Origin: Phascolarctos cinereus
Lineage: Eukaryota > Chordata > Mammalia > Diprotodontia > Phascolarctidae
Assembly: GCF_002099425.1 (NCBI RefSeq)
Contig: NW_018343992.1
Span: forward strand, 3,322,501-3,386,500
Direction: 5' to 3'
Length of the DNA stretch: 64,000 bases
Of the stretch, positions 11,818 through 22,987 are shown in pieces (the first letter of the stretch is position 1; every line of letters begins with the position of its first letter). A model generated the notes under the pieces. It made no database searches. It was given only the letters and a program-made list of their open reading frames with translations, and was not told the origin of the DNA. The position numbers and the translations under genes were made by a program.

Positions 11818-12996
11818 TCATTTAGTTCTCTATCAATTTTTTGGTAGTATTTAGTAATTTGTGGAAACCACCAGTATTGTTCCTTTTCCACATTAATTTT
11901 TTTTAAACCACACACCTTTTCGGTTCTGTATAGAATGGGTTAATAGGCCTAAATGGGCCTGTAACTTGTAGAAATGATCCTGCTACAGCCATAGTGATGA
12001 AAATGTGGAGTGTTGTCATTCACTTTCGCCTATTTGGTATCATTCTGTGGCCAGAAGGGTTATAGGGTAGACTAAAAGCTTTTCCAAAGAAGCAATTAAT
12101 TTTAAATGGAAAGAGAAGGAAAAAAAAAGAAAGAAATCAAAAGAAAATGTCTAAAATAAAGTAAAAGATAGAATGGAAACTAATAGGGAAGAAAATCCCC
12201 TGCTGGGAGTCTCTGATGAACATAGTATTCCTGCCTTGCTTCAGTCACAGCCACTGTTTATACGATGAAGGATAGGAGATTTCACATTGCCTCAGGCTTT
12301 GATTCCGGAGAATCTCTGCAATGACTTTGGAATGCTGGCTGAGTTGCCACACATTATGGAGTTATGGAACTTTTCTCCTTCTTCTACACTTAAAATTTGA
12401 GCTGCAGCTGGCTTATCTGAGTCGAGCAGGGCACTCTACATTTGGAGAGCAAGGTGCCAATTCACTTGTAATTATTTGTTATTGTTGTTATTTTTTTCAT
12501 TCCCCTCCTCCTCAACCCCTTCCAGATAGTTTGCAATGTGACTGGTGATGGAGTAGTTGTCATGGACCTGGTCTGCTCATTTTGAACTGGAAGCTACCTT
12601 TCACTTGTTACATATGGTGTGGCATAATCCATCGATTTCTTGGGGGTTTTAGTATTGATTCGGTCTAAATTCTATTTATGTCTCCAAACTGCGTAGTTTC
12701 TAACTGGTTTCAGTGACAGACGTTTAAAACCTGTAAGCGCAAAGACTCCAAGTGTTATAACATTTGAGTAATTTAAGGATTTGAGTTCAACCTACTCTGC
12801 CCCCTGTAGCTGTGTATATGTGTATGTGAAAATGTGTGTGTGTTTCTGTATTTATGTAATGCATATATTATACACACATGTATAATACTGTTTTTGGCCT
12901 TTAGTAAAATGTTTAATTTGGAATGAGAATAACGCAAATGAGGATATCTCAGGATTACATTTTTTCCCTTCTACACTGCTTTGTAATCTTAGATAA
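11818..12996. other. No recognisable feature; TG-rich patch
   Basis: Apparently unique sequence. About 12815-12890 is a degenerate TG/TA microsatellite. No gene signal seen. Confidence 0.5.
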
Positions 12997-12997
12997 T

Positions 12998-13495
12998 AAT
13001 AAATTCTATTTATATAGCACTTTCATGGCAGCTAGATGGCGTAGTGTGTAGAGTTCCAGGTCTGGAGGTAGGAAGACCTGAGTTCAAATTCAGCCTCAGA
13101 TACTTACTAGCTGTGAGACCCTAGACAAGTCACTTAATCCTGCTTGCCTCAATATCCTCATCTGTAAAATGAACTGGAGAAGGAAATGGCAATCCACTCC
13201 AATATCTTTGCCAAGAAAATCCCATATGGGATCACAAAGAGTCAGACATGACTGAAATGACTGGACGACAACAAGCACTTTAATGTTTATAAAACTCTTC
13301 ACAAGTATTACCTCATTTTATCTTTACAATAATGCTGGGAGGTAGGCATTTTTGTTATCCTCATTTTATGAATGAGGAAATCAAAACAAATAAAAATTAA
13401 TTTACTTGCTCAGGGTCACACACCTAGGCCAGATTTGAACTCAGATCTTCCTGACTCCAGGTCCAGAGCTCTACCAACTGTACCACATAGCTATG
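12998..13495 (-). mobile_element. MIR/THER-like CORE-SINE, antisense, split by a SINE
   Basis: The left part ('attctatttatatagcactt') and right part ('atgctgggaggtaggcattt', 'cagggtcacacacctaggcc', 'ctaccaactgtaccacatag') form one copy once the inner SINE is ignored. Confidence 0.75.
13026..13273 (+). mobile_element. SINE type 1 inserted in a MIR copy
   Basis: Complete, from 'tggcagctagatggcgtagt' to 'gactggacgacaaca'. Flanks AGCACTTTCA (13016-13025) and AGCACTTTAA (13274-13283) are a 10-bp target duplication with one difference, so this is younger than the MIR. Confidence 0.9.
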
Positions 13496-14405
13496 CTAAC
13501 TAGTTGGTTAGTTCTATTGCTGCTACACCTTTTAGGAAAGAGATTTGAGAAGAGACAGGGAATTATTCAGTTCAATTCTGCAAACATTAAGCACCAGAGC
13601 ATTTATAGATCATTCTACAAGTGGAGTGGGAGATATGAAGTATAAATGAAGTGGTTCACACTCTTAGGCTCTTATAATCTGATAGTGTCATTACCAGCTG
13701 CTTTCATATTTCTAATCTTCTATACTTTAGAAAAGGAGCTGCAAGTCATAACTGTATAAATATAATTGTATTTTTTCCCCAAGAAAATACTTCAATAATG
13801 GGGTGGATATGTTCCTGACAATAATTTTATAGATAATTTTTAATAAATACAAAAAGTATTATATTTGATCACTAATTAACTATTAATAATACTCTCATAT
13901 ACTGTTAAACATAAAGATATCTATAATGTACATAAAATAAATAAATAGGGCAAAGTATAGTCATTCCAAATTTTACTAAAAAGATTTTCATAGAATACTA
14001 TATAAAGTTATTATCAGTCTCATAATCCCTGTATCATTTTTACCGCAATACATCAGAAGCTAAAAGAATACCTGCTACATTGGGAACATGGAATTCCCCA
14101 GAGCTTCTTTAGGGAGATTGTGAAGACACCATTGAGGAGACTTTTGGGGAAACAAAGCCACTTGATGACTTTCTGGATAAATGAGTGCATGAATGTTACT
14201 CTCTCTTTTCTCATTGTGAATTACATGAGAATAAGTATAAGCTTTAAAGTTTGATTTCTTGTACTTTCTGCTGCACTCAAGGTCGAGATCAATTTTCTCA
14301 AAAAATTATTATTGCTGCCTCCAGTTGTTGCTGTTGGTTGTCATGGTACCCAGATCAGGAATATCTTTAATTTAAACTTTATCTTCTGCCTTTCTTTACT
14401 CCCAT
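13496..14405. other. No recognisable feature
   Basis: AT-rich sequence, nothing named. Confidence 0.5.
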
Positions 14406-14407
14406 AG

Positions 14408-14602
14408 TCATAAATTTAGAGCCAGAAGGGATCTTGGAGACTATCCACCATTTTCTCAACATTTATAGTTAGGGAAACTGAGGTGTGGAGGTGAAATGAT
14501 TTGCCCAAGAGCATACAAGTTATAAGTGATGGAGCCAGAATTTGAACCCATGTCTTTGAACTCCAAAGCCAGTGCTCTTTTCATTAGATCATGAGTTCTT
14601 TC
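14408..14602 (-). mobile_element. MIR/THER-like SINE, antisense
   Basis: 'gagccagaagggatcttgga', 'agggaaactgaggtgtggag', 'gagccagaatttgaaccca'. Confidence 0.72.
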
Positions 14603-14702
14603 TTGGTAGATCTGTAGGAATGACTCATTTCTTCATTGATTAGAAGAGTGTTGGGGATCAAAAAATAATTTCAGTGTTGCAGTTTACATTGATAAGATGT
14701 CC

Positions 14703-14815
14703 ACTGATTTTTTTTTCCTTTTTAAGATTAAATTTATTTTTTATTTTCAATTAACAAGCACTTATTTTCTTTCTCCCATACCTCTCTCTCTTCCCTAAGA
14801 GGGTAGGGGGAGGAA

Positions 14816-14847
<32 letters not shown>

Positions 14848-14990
14848 TAAGCAAAATAAATTCCTTTTGGCAGTATCTCATTCTGCATCAATTCTCTCTC
14901 TGGTATTGGTAGAACGCTTCATCATCAGTCCTCTGGAAGTTTATTGGTTATTGCACTGATCAGGGTTATCAGTCACTTAATCTAGTTTTT
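14703..14990 (-). mobile_element. L1 3' end, antisense, with (GT)n
   Basis: A T-rich tail side, pyrimidine-rich 3' UTR, a (GT)n tract at 14817-14846, then 'cattctgcatcaattctctc' and 'catcatcagtcctctggaag' typical of marsupial L1 3' ends. Confidence 0.62.
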
Positions 14991-15436
14991 AAGGACTGGA
15001 TAGAAGATATTCTGCCTCTTTAAATTTCTTTCTTCTTTCCCTCTCTCAGTTCTTTCATTCTCAACTGTCCTCACCTGTGCTATTTCCTCTATGGAGGTGC
15101 TATAGTCTTTGTCATTTCACCTAGGCTACCTGCATTTGGAGGATACCCAGAGAAAGGGTATGTGCAACAGACTGAGACTGGAAGACAGGGGGATAGGATT
15201 TTATATGCAGGAGCATGTCAAGAAGAAAACTTTATGTGAACTGTCTGTTAAGAGTGTCAAATAATAATGTCATTTAATATTGTTGGAGCACCACAAAAGT
15301 GAATTGCTGAATTTAGGATCAACTGTATCTATTCACTATTTTCTTTTATTTCCACAGTCCAGACTATGATTTCACTGCTGTGTGGAGGTCTCATTATGGG
15401 AACTCCCTCCACTGATACAGAATTATATAACTCCTT
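14991..15436. other. No recognisable feature
   Basis: Nothing supported. Confidence 0.5.
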
Positions 15437-15439
15437 TGT

Positions 15440-15535
15440 GACTCCTAGAAAATGATCTAGGGGCACTGAGAAGTTAAGTGAACTTCATGGTCAGACAGCT
15501 AGTGCTTCAGAGGCAAGATGTGAACCCATCTATAT
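15440..15535 (-). mobile_element. MIR-like fragment, antisense
   Basis: 'gagaagttaagtgaacttca' and 'cagacagctagtgcttcaga'. Confidence 0.5.
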
Positions 15536-15970
15536 ATGTATATGCATTTCTCTATACCCAATTTTTTTCTTATTAAATTATGACAAAACCTTTCATAATT
15601 CTGAAATTGGTGAAGACATATAGGCAAATCTTTTATATCACACTTTCACAACATGCTATTAATTCAGCATTAATATCACTTGAATTTGAATCAAACCAAG
15701 TATAACCAGTTTTAGGAGAGCTGAAATAATCTCTTACTGGTCTTTGGTTCCTATGGCTAAGTCCCTTAGCAGGTGCTGTAGATAATCACAACTTATAGAA
15801 TACTAATTCTTATCTTACTTAATAGTGTCTCTTTTTTGAAAATAAGCACAGAAACTAGTTTTGTCTCTTTCTATTATTTGCTTAATCTATGTTTATTTTG
15901 TGTTTTAATTTTAAAAAAAAAGCAAACATTAAGCTTGTTGGTAAAATGATCAGGATGTGGTAGAAAGGCT
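15536..15970. other. No recognisable feature
   Basis: Nothing supported. Confidence 0.5.
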
Positions 15971-15978
15971 GACTAGAT

Positions 15979-16200
15979 TCAGAGGTTTTTAACCTTGGGT
16001 CCATGAACTAGGTTTAAACAAAACTTGATAATCGCATCTCAGTATAACTAGTTTCCTTTGTATTATTATACATTTTAGACATTTATATTATATATTATTT
16101 TGTTATATATTTTTGGCACTTAAGCATATTCTGAAAGAAAGGTCCATAAATCAAATACCAAAGAGGTCCATGTCAAAAAAAAAAAGCTTAGAAACCCCTA
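15979..16200 (-). mobile_element. hAT-like MITE (non-autonomous DNA element)
   Basis: About 222 bp with imperfect terminal inverted repeats: left CAGAGGTTTTTAACCT, right TTAGAAACCCCTA. Flanks GACTAGAT (15971-15978) and GACTACAA (16201-16208) match at 6 of 8 positions, as an aged 8-bp hAT duplication would. It lacks transposase. The same family appears in the opposite orientation at 59290-59500. I cannot recall the consensus name. Confidence 0.68.
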
Positions 16201-16214
16201 GACTACAAGAACTA

Positions 16215-16388
16215 TTTTTGTATGTTTGGTTTTTAGAACTAAGTCCAACACTGCCACTACATAACTATGATGTAATCAAACACACACCAGTTTGATTCTC
16301 TGGACCTCAATTTATTCATTTGTAAAATGAAAAACTTTTCCTAGGTGGTTGCAAAGTTCCTTTCTACCTCCAAAGCATTCCATGATTT
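16215..16388 (+). mobile_element. MIR/THER-like SINE, diverged
   Basis: 'ctggacctcaatttattcat', 'tgtaaaatgaaaaacttt', 'gcaaagttcctttctacc' keep the 3' order of this family. Confidence 0.55.
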
Positions 16389-16549
16389 TTCCCAGTCTAT
16401 ATGGCCTATTCATTTCAAAAATGAAGTAAAAACCCACTTCTGACTGTTCAGTCATTCATCTCAAAGAGATAGCTGTATGACTCAGCTCTTTAGTAGTGAT
16501 GAAAACATCATGGAGTCTTTTAGATCTGACATACCCTTTAGTAGCTAGA

Positions 16550-17482
16550 ATTAGCAGCTAGCATTTGTAGGATTTCATCTCACTTTACCATTTGTAAAGC
16601 ACTTTATTTTATTCTTATATAGATGAAGAGGTCTAGAGGTTTGGGGTGCTAGAACCCGAAGATCTCCATGTGGGCCCTGCCTGAATGAATTGAACTCAAA
16701 TCTTCTTCCAGCCAGAAAAAAAGTTTATTAGAGAAACATCCTACAGGCCAAGTGATGCCCATAAAGACAAGTGGGCATAAGAAAGTCTCAGTCTTTTGGA
16801 CATGAGAGATTCTCAGCATTTGAATGGGGGTCAGGGTGGATCTTATATACACTACAGTAACTTTGGGTGGCTGGAGGAGGGGGCTGGGAAAAGGGTCTAG
16901 GTGAAAATTCCAATTGGAAGGTCTCAGAGATTGAATAGACAATGGGAATAGATAATGAAGGGAACTGGAAGGTAGAAGTTTGAAAGGCATCTGAATAAGA
17001 TCAAAAGGTGGGGCAACGGCTTTCAAAGGGAGATAAGGAGAGTTGATAAGGAACTGTTTGAGACCAGAGTAAGGGTTTTCTGAGACCCATAGACAAAAGG
17101 GAACCAGATTCTTTTTAGGGCAAGAGGTGAAGGCTCATCAGAATAAGATCAAAAGGTAGGGCTAGGGCTTGCAAAGGGAGATAAAGAGCTGGGGCCTGTA
17201 GACGAATGGGAGCCAGATTCCCTTTGGATCCAGGGGCAAAGATCTTTGCTTGGGCCCACACCCCATCATGGAGATATAAACATAAATATTATCTCATCCT
17301 CACAACAACCCTGGAAGGTAGGTGATATTATTATTTCCACTGGACAGATGAGGAAAATGGGGCAGATAGAGATTTAAGTGATTTACCTGGGGTCACAGGA
17401 TCACATAGCTGGTGTTTGAGTCTGGATTTGAACTCAGGACTTCCTGATTGGAGGTCCAGTGCTCTAGTCATTTCAGCATCCA
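16550..17482 (-). mobile_element. MIR/THER-like CORE-SINE, antisense, split by an LTR
   Basis: Left part 16550-16623 ('tagcatttgtaggatttcat', 'tgtaaagcactttatttt') continues after 17268 with 'atctcatcctcacaacaacc', 'ggaaggtaggtgatatta', 'gtccagtgctctagtca'. Confidence 0.75.
16624..17268 (-). mobile_element. Solo LTR, family form A
   Basis: The plus strand runs TGAAGAGG...CCCCATCA, so the LTR in sense is TGATGGGG...CCTCTTCA on the minus strand. A sense AATAAA signal lies at about 16721-16727. Flanks TAGA and TGGA are a 4-bp duplication with one difference. ERV1-like by duplication length. No internal retroviral sequence is attached. By eye about 85-88% like the copy at 31744, hence a moderately old fossil. 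Confidence 0.85.
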
Positions 17483-17608
17483 GTTGCTGTTTTCTTAATA
17501 GAAAAGCAAGGAAATGGCAAATCACTCCAGAATCTTTGCCAAGAAAACCCCAAACGGGTCACAAAGAGTCAGACCTGACTGAAAAATGACTTAAAAACAA
17601 CAACATTT
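17483..17608 (+). mobile_element. SINE type 1, 3' part only
   Basis: 'gcaaggaaatggcaaatcac', 'gaatctttgccaagaaaacc', 'cacaaagagtcagacctgac'. The head is absent; it is joined straight to the preceding MIR head. Confidence 0.8.
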
Positions 17609-17689
17609 AGCTACACAGAATTTGATGTAGAATAAACACTTGTATAGTCACTGTGCCACATAAAGATATAATTTTGTAAATGATCCAAA

Positions 17690-17768
17690 TCTGATGTTTC
17701 AAATGAGATATTTGTAAAGTACTTAGCACAGTGTCTCCTATGTTATAATCACTTAATACTTATTTCAT
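17690..17768 (+). mobile_element. MIR 3' tail
   Basis: 'atatttgtaaagtacttagc' and 'cacagtgtctcctatgttat'. Confidence 0.5.
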
Positions 17769-18018
17769 CCCTTCTTGCATTTCTGAGAAACATTTAGCTC
17801 TCCCTCCACCAGCCTACTTCTCTGCCCTTTGTTACTCAATTATTACTGTTACTACTCTATTATTATTTTCTCTCTCAATTTTAATTGGATCATTCCCCTC
17901 TACTTTCTAACCAGCTTCCCTTTTCTGTCACCCATTCTTTTCATCTAGTATCATTCACTCATAAACATTTATTGTCTATTATATTCTCAGAGATATCCAG
18001 CTCTCAAAGAGATTTCCG

Positions 18019-18248
18019 TGTCTGAAGTGTCTGACTCTTCATGACCTCATTTGGGGTTTTCTTGGCAAAGGTACTAGAGTGGTTTGCCATTTCTTTCTCC
18101 AGCTCTTTTTACAGATGAGGAAACAGAGGCAGAGTTAAGTGCCCAGGGTCATACAGCCAGCAAGTGTATGGGGCCAAATTTGAACTCACGAAGAGGAATC
18201 TTACAGACTCTACACCCAGCACTCTATCCACTGTGCCATCTAGCTGAC
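18019..18248 (-). mobile_element. SINE type 1, antisense
   Basis: 'gtgtctgactcttcatgacc', 'ggggttttcttggcaaaggt', 'ctctatccactgtgccatct'. Confidence 0.87.
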
Positions 18249-18612
18249 TTTACCTTTTCTGGCACACTCTCCTAAGCCAGAGACCATTTAGGTGGGAGGA
18301 GATGTTTAGCCATTTTGGGCCTGGGATTTTACTGTCTTGCTTGGTAAATACCTCACAATCACTTTCCATTTCCATTTCTCAATTTATATCCTAGCTACTC
18401 TCTTGACATTTGGCCCAATTCTGGACCCTCTGAACTAAAGAAAATACTACCAGAAAGACTTTGCCAATCTTACTCCCAGTGTCTGAACTCCCCATCCAGA
18501 ACACTTTTCCCTGGCCACCACTCCCCCATAATTGCTGTAATCAGTCCTATATTAGGATGTAGTATCTTTGAGGACAGGAACTATCTTGCTTTTGTATTTG
18601 TATTACTAGCAT
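18249..18612 (+). mobile_element. Possible L2/L3-type LINE tail
   Basis: Ends with 'gtatctttgaggacaggaac' and 'tatcttgcttttgtatttgt', typical of the L2-like tail. The upstream part is only vaguely similar. Confidence 0.4.
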
Positions 18613-18639
18613 TCATTCATTCATCCATTTCCCAAAAGT

Positions 18640-18720
18640 AACACAGACATCAGCAAAGCCAAAATTTGAGCCCAGATTCTCTGACTTGAATCCAATGCTT
18701 TTCCCACTTCACCATGACTT
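18640..18720 (-). mobile_element. MIR fragment, antisense
   Basis: 'tttgagcccagattctctga' and 'cttgaatccaatgcttttcc'. Confidence 0.5.
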
Positions 18721-19431
18721 CAAAGGCACTTTCCAGTTCTGGATTTATCTTGTTGCCAATCTACACTTTGAATCCCATTATGTTAAAGGATCATTGAACC
18801 ATATAACTAGTACCCAAGGCAAATGTTAGATAAGGAGCAGCTCTTTGATTCAGGGGACTGTACTATGCCAGATATGATGTGGGAAGTGAGTTCTATAAGG
18901 GCTCCATGATGGAACATGCACAGGGACAAATTTTAAATCCAAATACTGCCTTCCATCACTCAGTGACACATCAAGTTCAATGATTTGTTATGTTTTACTG
19001 AAGGTGATCCTGCTTTCTAATAGGGTCGTTAGACATTTAATTTGCAACTTCCAATTACTGCCCTCTGCCACCTTGCATTTCTCCCAGTCCTCAAAATATC
19101 AATCAATGTGAGGCCATTGCTCAATAAATGTCTGTAGGGGGAAAAAAGAAAAAACAACTGATGAAAGGCAGTGTGCATCAGAGCTAAGGAACACTTGAAT
19201 AGGGTTATCCTGGAGGCGTTAAGGAAATGCACTGTTTGAATAGGTTTTTTTGCACCCTCAATTCTGGGACTCAGCCTCTTGCAAGGAATGGAATTGCTTC
19301 TCTGTTTTGCCTGGGAAGTTTTCCACCATACATTCAGCAGACAATTTTCTTAGCCATCCGATGGAAGGTTTGGTGGATGGAGAGTAAATGTCAATGCCAT
19401 CCTTAGCATTTGAGCAGATGGTCAGCATGAT
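18721..19431. other. No recognisable feature
   Basis: Apparently unique. Frames of 67-69 codons on the minus strand show no family resemblance. Confidence 0.5.
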
Positions 19432-19548
19432 ATATAAATATATACACACAAATACATATATATACACATATATGTGTGTATGTGTATGTGTGTGTGTATA
19501 TATATGTGTGTGTGTGTGCGTGTGTGTGTGTGTATAGATAGATAGATA
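19432..19548. repeat. Compound TA/CA/TG microsatellite with (GATA)n
   Basis: CA-rich then TG-rich halves are mutually complementary, so a long hairpin or cruciform is possible. It ends in GATAGATAGATA. Confidence 0.88.
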
Positions 19549-19819
19549 TTTTGCATTGCCAGACTTCTAAATTTGCATTGGAATGAGTTTTCATCTTGTT
19601 TTTGATTAACAAATGTGAAGCACTGAGTACAGGCCTCTCCATGCCTTTGTTTTCAAGAAGGCAAAAGATTTTCCACACCAACTAGAAAGCCTGCTTTCCT
19701 TACAGTTTCAATTGACTATGATGGACATACTGGTAGAGGCCTTCATTTTAATCCTGCAACAGTGGTCTATTTTATTGTATCTTAATAGAGTTGATCAAAC
19801 TAGCTGAAAATGGGATCAT

Positions 19820-20050
19820 GACCATATGATCCTGCCTTCATTACTTAAACTCTCTGAGCCTCAGTTTCTCTGATGAGTTAAGTAACGATGCATATTCTTT
19901 GTAGCTCATTTAGCTTCAAGAGAAAAATATCTTGTTAACATCAAAGTAATTCTGGCCTTAAAGTGAGGAATATTTGGGTTCAAGGCTAGACTTTGAAACT
20001 GGGCTCTGAAGACTAGCTGTGTAACCCTGGGCAAGACATCTTTATTCTTT
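19820..20050 (+). mobile_element. Two MIR-like fragments
   Basis: 'ctctgagcctcagtttctct' (about 19820-19920) and 'agctgtgtaaccctgggcaa' (about 19965-20050). Confidence 0.5.
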
Positions 20051-20057
20051 GGGAAAC

Positions 20058-20300
20058 AGTCAGTGGTAAATGTTAAACTTTAACATGACTCTGAGTGGGA
20101 GAGGGAGAGAAGGAATGTACACAGGACAGCTTTTAAGTTAAATTTGTATTATTAACACTCCTCCATCACCTTTCTTAAGTCTAGACAATCAAAAGAACAA
20201 TAAACCAAGTCCTGATTTTTAGGCTTAGCCAATTTCCTAGGTGTAAATGCTCATCATGAAAATTTAATAATAGGGTCTCTCAGGCTGGTTTGAATTTACT
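20058..20300 (+). repeat. Unassigned dispersed repeat family R3, copy 1
   Basis: Shares with 57819-58045 and 61260-61555, in order: 'tggtaaatg', 'cttttaagtt', 'ctttcttaagtctagacaat', 'aagtcctgattt', 'tgtaaatgctca', 'gaaaatttaa'. All three copies have the same orientation. No coding capacity. An old DNA element or SINE is possible; name unknown to me. Confidence 0.65.
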
Positions 20301-20865
20301 TTGGCACAGTCCTAGAATGGTGTCTGGGCAAACAGTTATGAGTTCAATGAGGGAGCATAGTGACAAGTGTATGAATTTGAGAGCTACTACTGATGTGGAA
20401 ACAGCAAATGGTAACCTAGGGGTTAAAAAGAATATTAAGGGTTGCTTTTCCAGTACTTTGTGAGGCCCCTCCTAAGGTGAGTGGGGGGGAGGGGGCTTAT
20501 TCTGTGTGACTTGAGTGTCCTAAAGTCCTTTTCCCTTATTTTGGAATCCCATAAAACTTCTCCTTAAGTTGTACCAAAAGAATTGTTTTTGTCTCCCTTA
20601 TCCTGTGTCTCACCCCCCACCCCCATCCTTAATCTTTAACCACCATTAAACCCTAAAAATCTATAGACTGTATAGTTCCCTGTCAGGATTTTGCTATATA
20701 AACCTAGTTTCCCAAATATCATGGCCTCAATTAGCTTTTTGCTAAAAGGTCTGTGTGGTTTTCATGTTATTAAAGCTCCTGATGGCTAAAGAGACCATCT
20801 TAGTGAATTATTTCACCTGAACCCCACTCTCTTCACCTCTGCGCTACAGAGATGTAATTGACATA
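20301..20865. other. No recognisable feature
   Basis: Contains C-rich and G-rich runs (about 20480 and 20610) but nothing named. Confidence 0.45.
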
Positions 20866-20946
20866 TGATTTGGATAGAATGAGAGAAGGAAAGGGAGGAA
20901 TAAAGGATGATTTTAAAGTTTTGAGCATGGAAACAGTGGAGTTAGT

Positions 20947-21438
20947 TGATAGAATGTGGCCTAAGCCTAGGTCTTTGCCCCTTACCCCAAAGGGAATCAG
21001 GCTCCCATTTGTCTACAGGCCCCAGACCCTCATCTCGCTTTGAAAGCCCTAGCCCCACCTTTTTGATCTCATTCAGATGCCTTTCAGTTCCTTCATTATC
21101 TATTCCCATTGTCTATTCAATCCCTCAGACATTCCAATCAGAATTCTCACCCAGACCCTTTTCCCAGACCATTTTTCCAGACCCCTCCTCTGGCTACCCA
21201 AAGTTACTTTAGTATATAAGATCTACCATGGCCCCCATTCAGACGCTGAGAATCTCATACCCAAAAAGCTGAGACTTTCTCATGCCTGCTCATCCTCACA
21301 GGCGTTACCTGGCCTATGTGATTTATCACTAATAAACTTTTCCTCTCGCTGAAAGAAGATTTGAGTTGAATTCTTTCAGACAGGTCCCAGTACCATGATC
21401 TTGGGGTTCCCAGCACCCCAAAGTCCTAGACCTCTTCA
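20947..21438 (+). mobile_element. Solo LTR, family form A
   Basis: Sense orientation, from TGATAGAATGTGG to AGACCTCTTCA, 492 bp, with AATAAA near 21330. Flanked by TTAGT on both sides (20942-20946 and 21439-21443). Open frames inside are shadows of the U3/R sequence. Confidence 0.9.
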
Positions 21439-21455
21439 TTAGTGATGCCTGAAAG

Positions 21456-22159
21456 TGTTGAGGTTTAGATGCTAGGGATGCTAGGACCCCAAAATCATGA
21501 CACGCAGGTCCTGCCTAAAAGAATTTGACCTAAGCCTTCTTTCAGCCAAAGACAAAGGTTATTAAAGATGGACCATACAGGCCAGTCTCTTAAGGAATCT
21601 GAACATTCATGATGCTCATAAGGATGAAAGGGCATGAGGAAGTCTCAGCCCCTAAATGGCAGCCAAGATGGATCTTAAATACAACTAAGTAGTTAGGGGT
21701 GACCAGATGAGGGGCTAGGAGGAGGATTTTGAAGCTGGGGTGACTGGTAGGGGAGAAGGTCCTGGGAGAATCCCAATGGAAGTGTCTGGGAGGTTGAATG
21801 GGGTTATCCTGGAATAGGTAATGGAGAGCTAGGCTTTATTAGGGTAACAAAGAACTGGAATATAGGACCTAGAAGATAAGGAAGAGGTTGAATGGGGTCT
21901 GAATAAGATCAAGGATGGAACCCAAAGCTATTAAGCCATTAATAGACAATAGAGGATTAGACTTAAATTAAGGTAACAAAGAACTGGGAGAGCCAATTGA
22001 CAGGAATAATAATAACCTCAGGCAACCCCTTGAGACTTCTTTGATGAAGTAAATGAGTTCAAGGAAGTTTAAGGGTTTTCTAGGGTCCATAGACAAATGG
22101 GGCTCAATTTCTTTTTGGAGTGAGGGGCAAAGGTCTCAGCTTAGGCCTGTACACCATCA
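21456..22159 (-). mobile_element. Solo LTR, family form B
   Basis: The plus strand runs TGTTGAGG...ACACCATCA, 704 bp. The exact 4-bp duplication AAAG is at 21452-21455 and 22160-22163. In sense it ends CCTCAACA, unlike form A (CCTCTTCA). It lies only 17 bp from the preceding LTR, in opposite orientation. Confidence 0.9.
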
Positions 22160-22434
22160 AAAGGATACTGCAGAATGTCTTCTACAGGGATAAGGAATTT
22201 TGGAATGAGGTAGGTTAGAGAGAAAAAATTAGTTTCATTTTGAATATATTTAGAAATAGAATTAGGGCTAAGTGTGTAAATTACAGTGTCTTTTGTATAG
22301 AGATGCATATTGGAGCTAATGTTAAGAGTAAAGGAAGACTAGCAAAGGCCCTAGGACAGAGACCTCCTATGCTCGGGAGGCTGTGATGATCTTGATGATC
22401 CTGCAAAGGAGAATGAGATGGAATTGCTGAGGTT

Positions 22435-22987
22435 TAGAGGTTTGGGGGTACACGTGGGTACTGCCAGAATGAATTTAACCCAAGCCTTCCTTCAAAGACA
22501 AGGTTTATTGAAGATCAGCCATATTGGCCAGACTCTTAAGGAACCTAAACATTTGTGACATTCACAAGGACCAGTGGGCATGAGGAAGTCTTAGCCCCTA
22601 AATGGTGGCCAGGATGGATCTTACATATAGAAAGATTATGGGAGGGATCTACGAGTGGCCAAGTAGTTTGAGGTGACTGGAGGAGAGGCTGAGAGAAAGG
22701 GTACCTTGATGGGAGTGGCCAGTAAGCTGGGGTGACTGGAGAAGGGCTCTAAGGAGGATCTTGATGGGAATGTCTGGGAGGTAGAATGGGGTCTAGATAG
22801 GATCAAAAGTGAGACAAAAAAAAAGGGGTAGGCTCAATTAGGGTAACAAAGAATTGGGAGATTGGGCATAGGGCTTAAGGAAAGGCTAGTTGATAGGACA
22901 ATAGCTTCAGACAGCCACTGAAGAGTTCAAGAAAAAGTTAAAGGAAGGGATTTTTTGGGGAGCTGATCTTGGGCCCATAACCCATTA
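22435..22987 (-). mobile_element. Solo LTR, family form B
   Basis: The plus strand runs TGCTGAGG...ACCCATTA, 553 bp, with a sense AATAAA at about 22503. Exact duplication GAAT at 22431-22434 and 22988-22991. Confidence 0.88.

Noticed and set aside
16649-17026. 125-codon minus-strand frame, with similar peptides near 20946-21352 and 31852-32291
   Set aside because: All lie in form-A LTRs. Their likeness reflects LTR homology, not a conserved gene.
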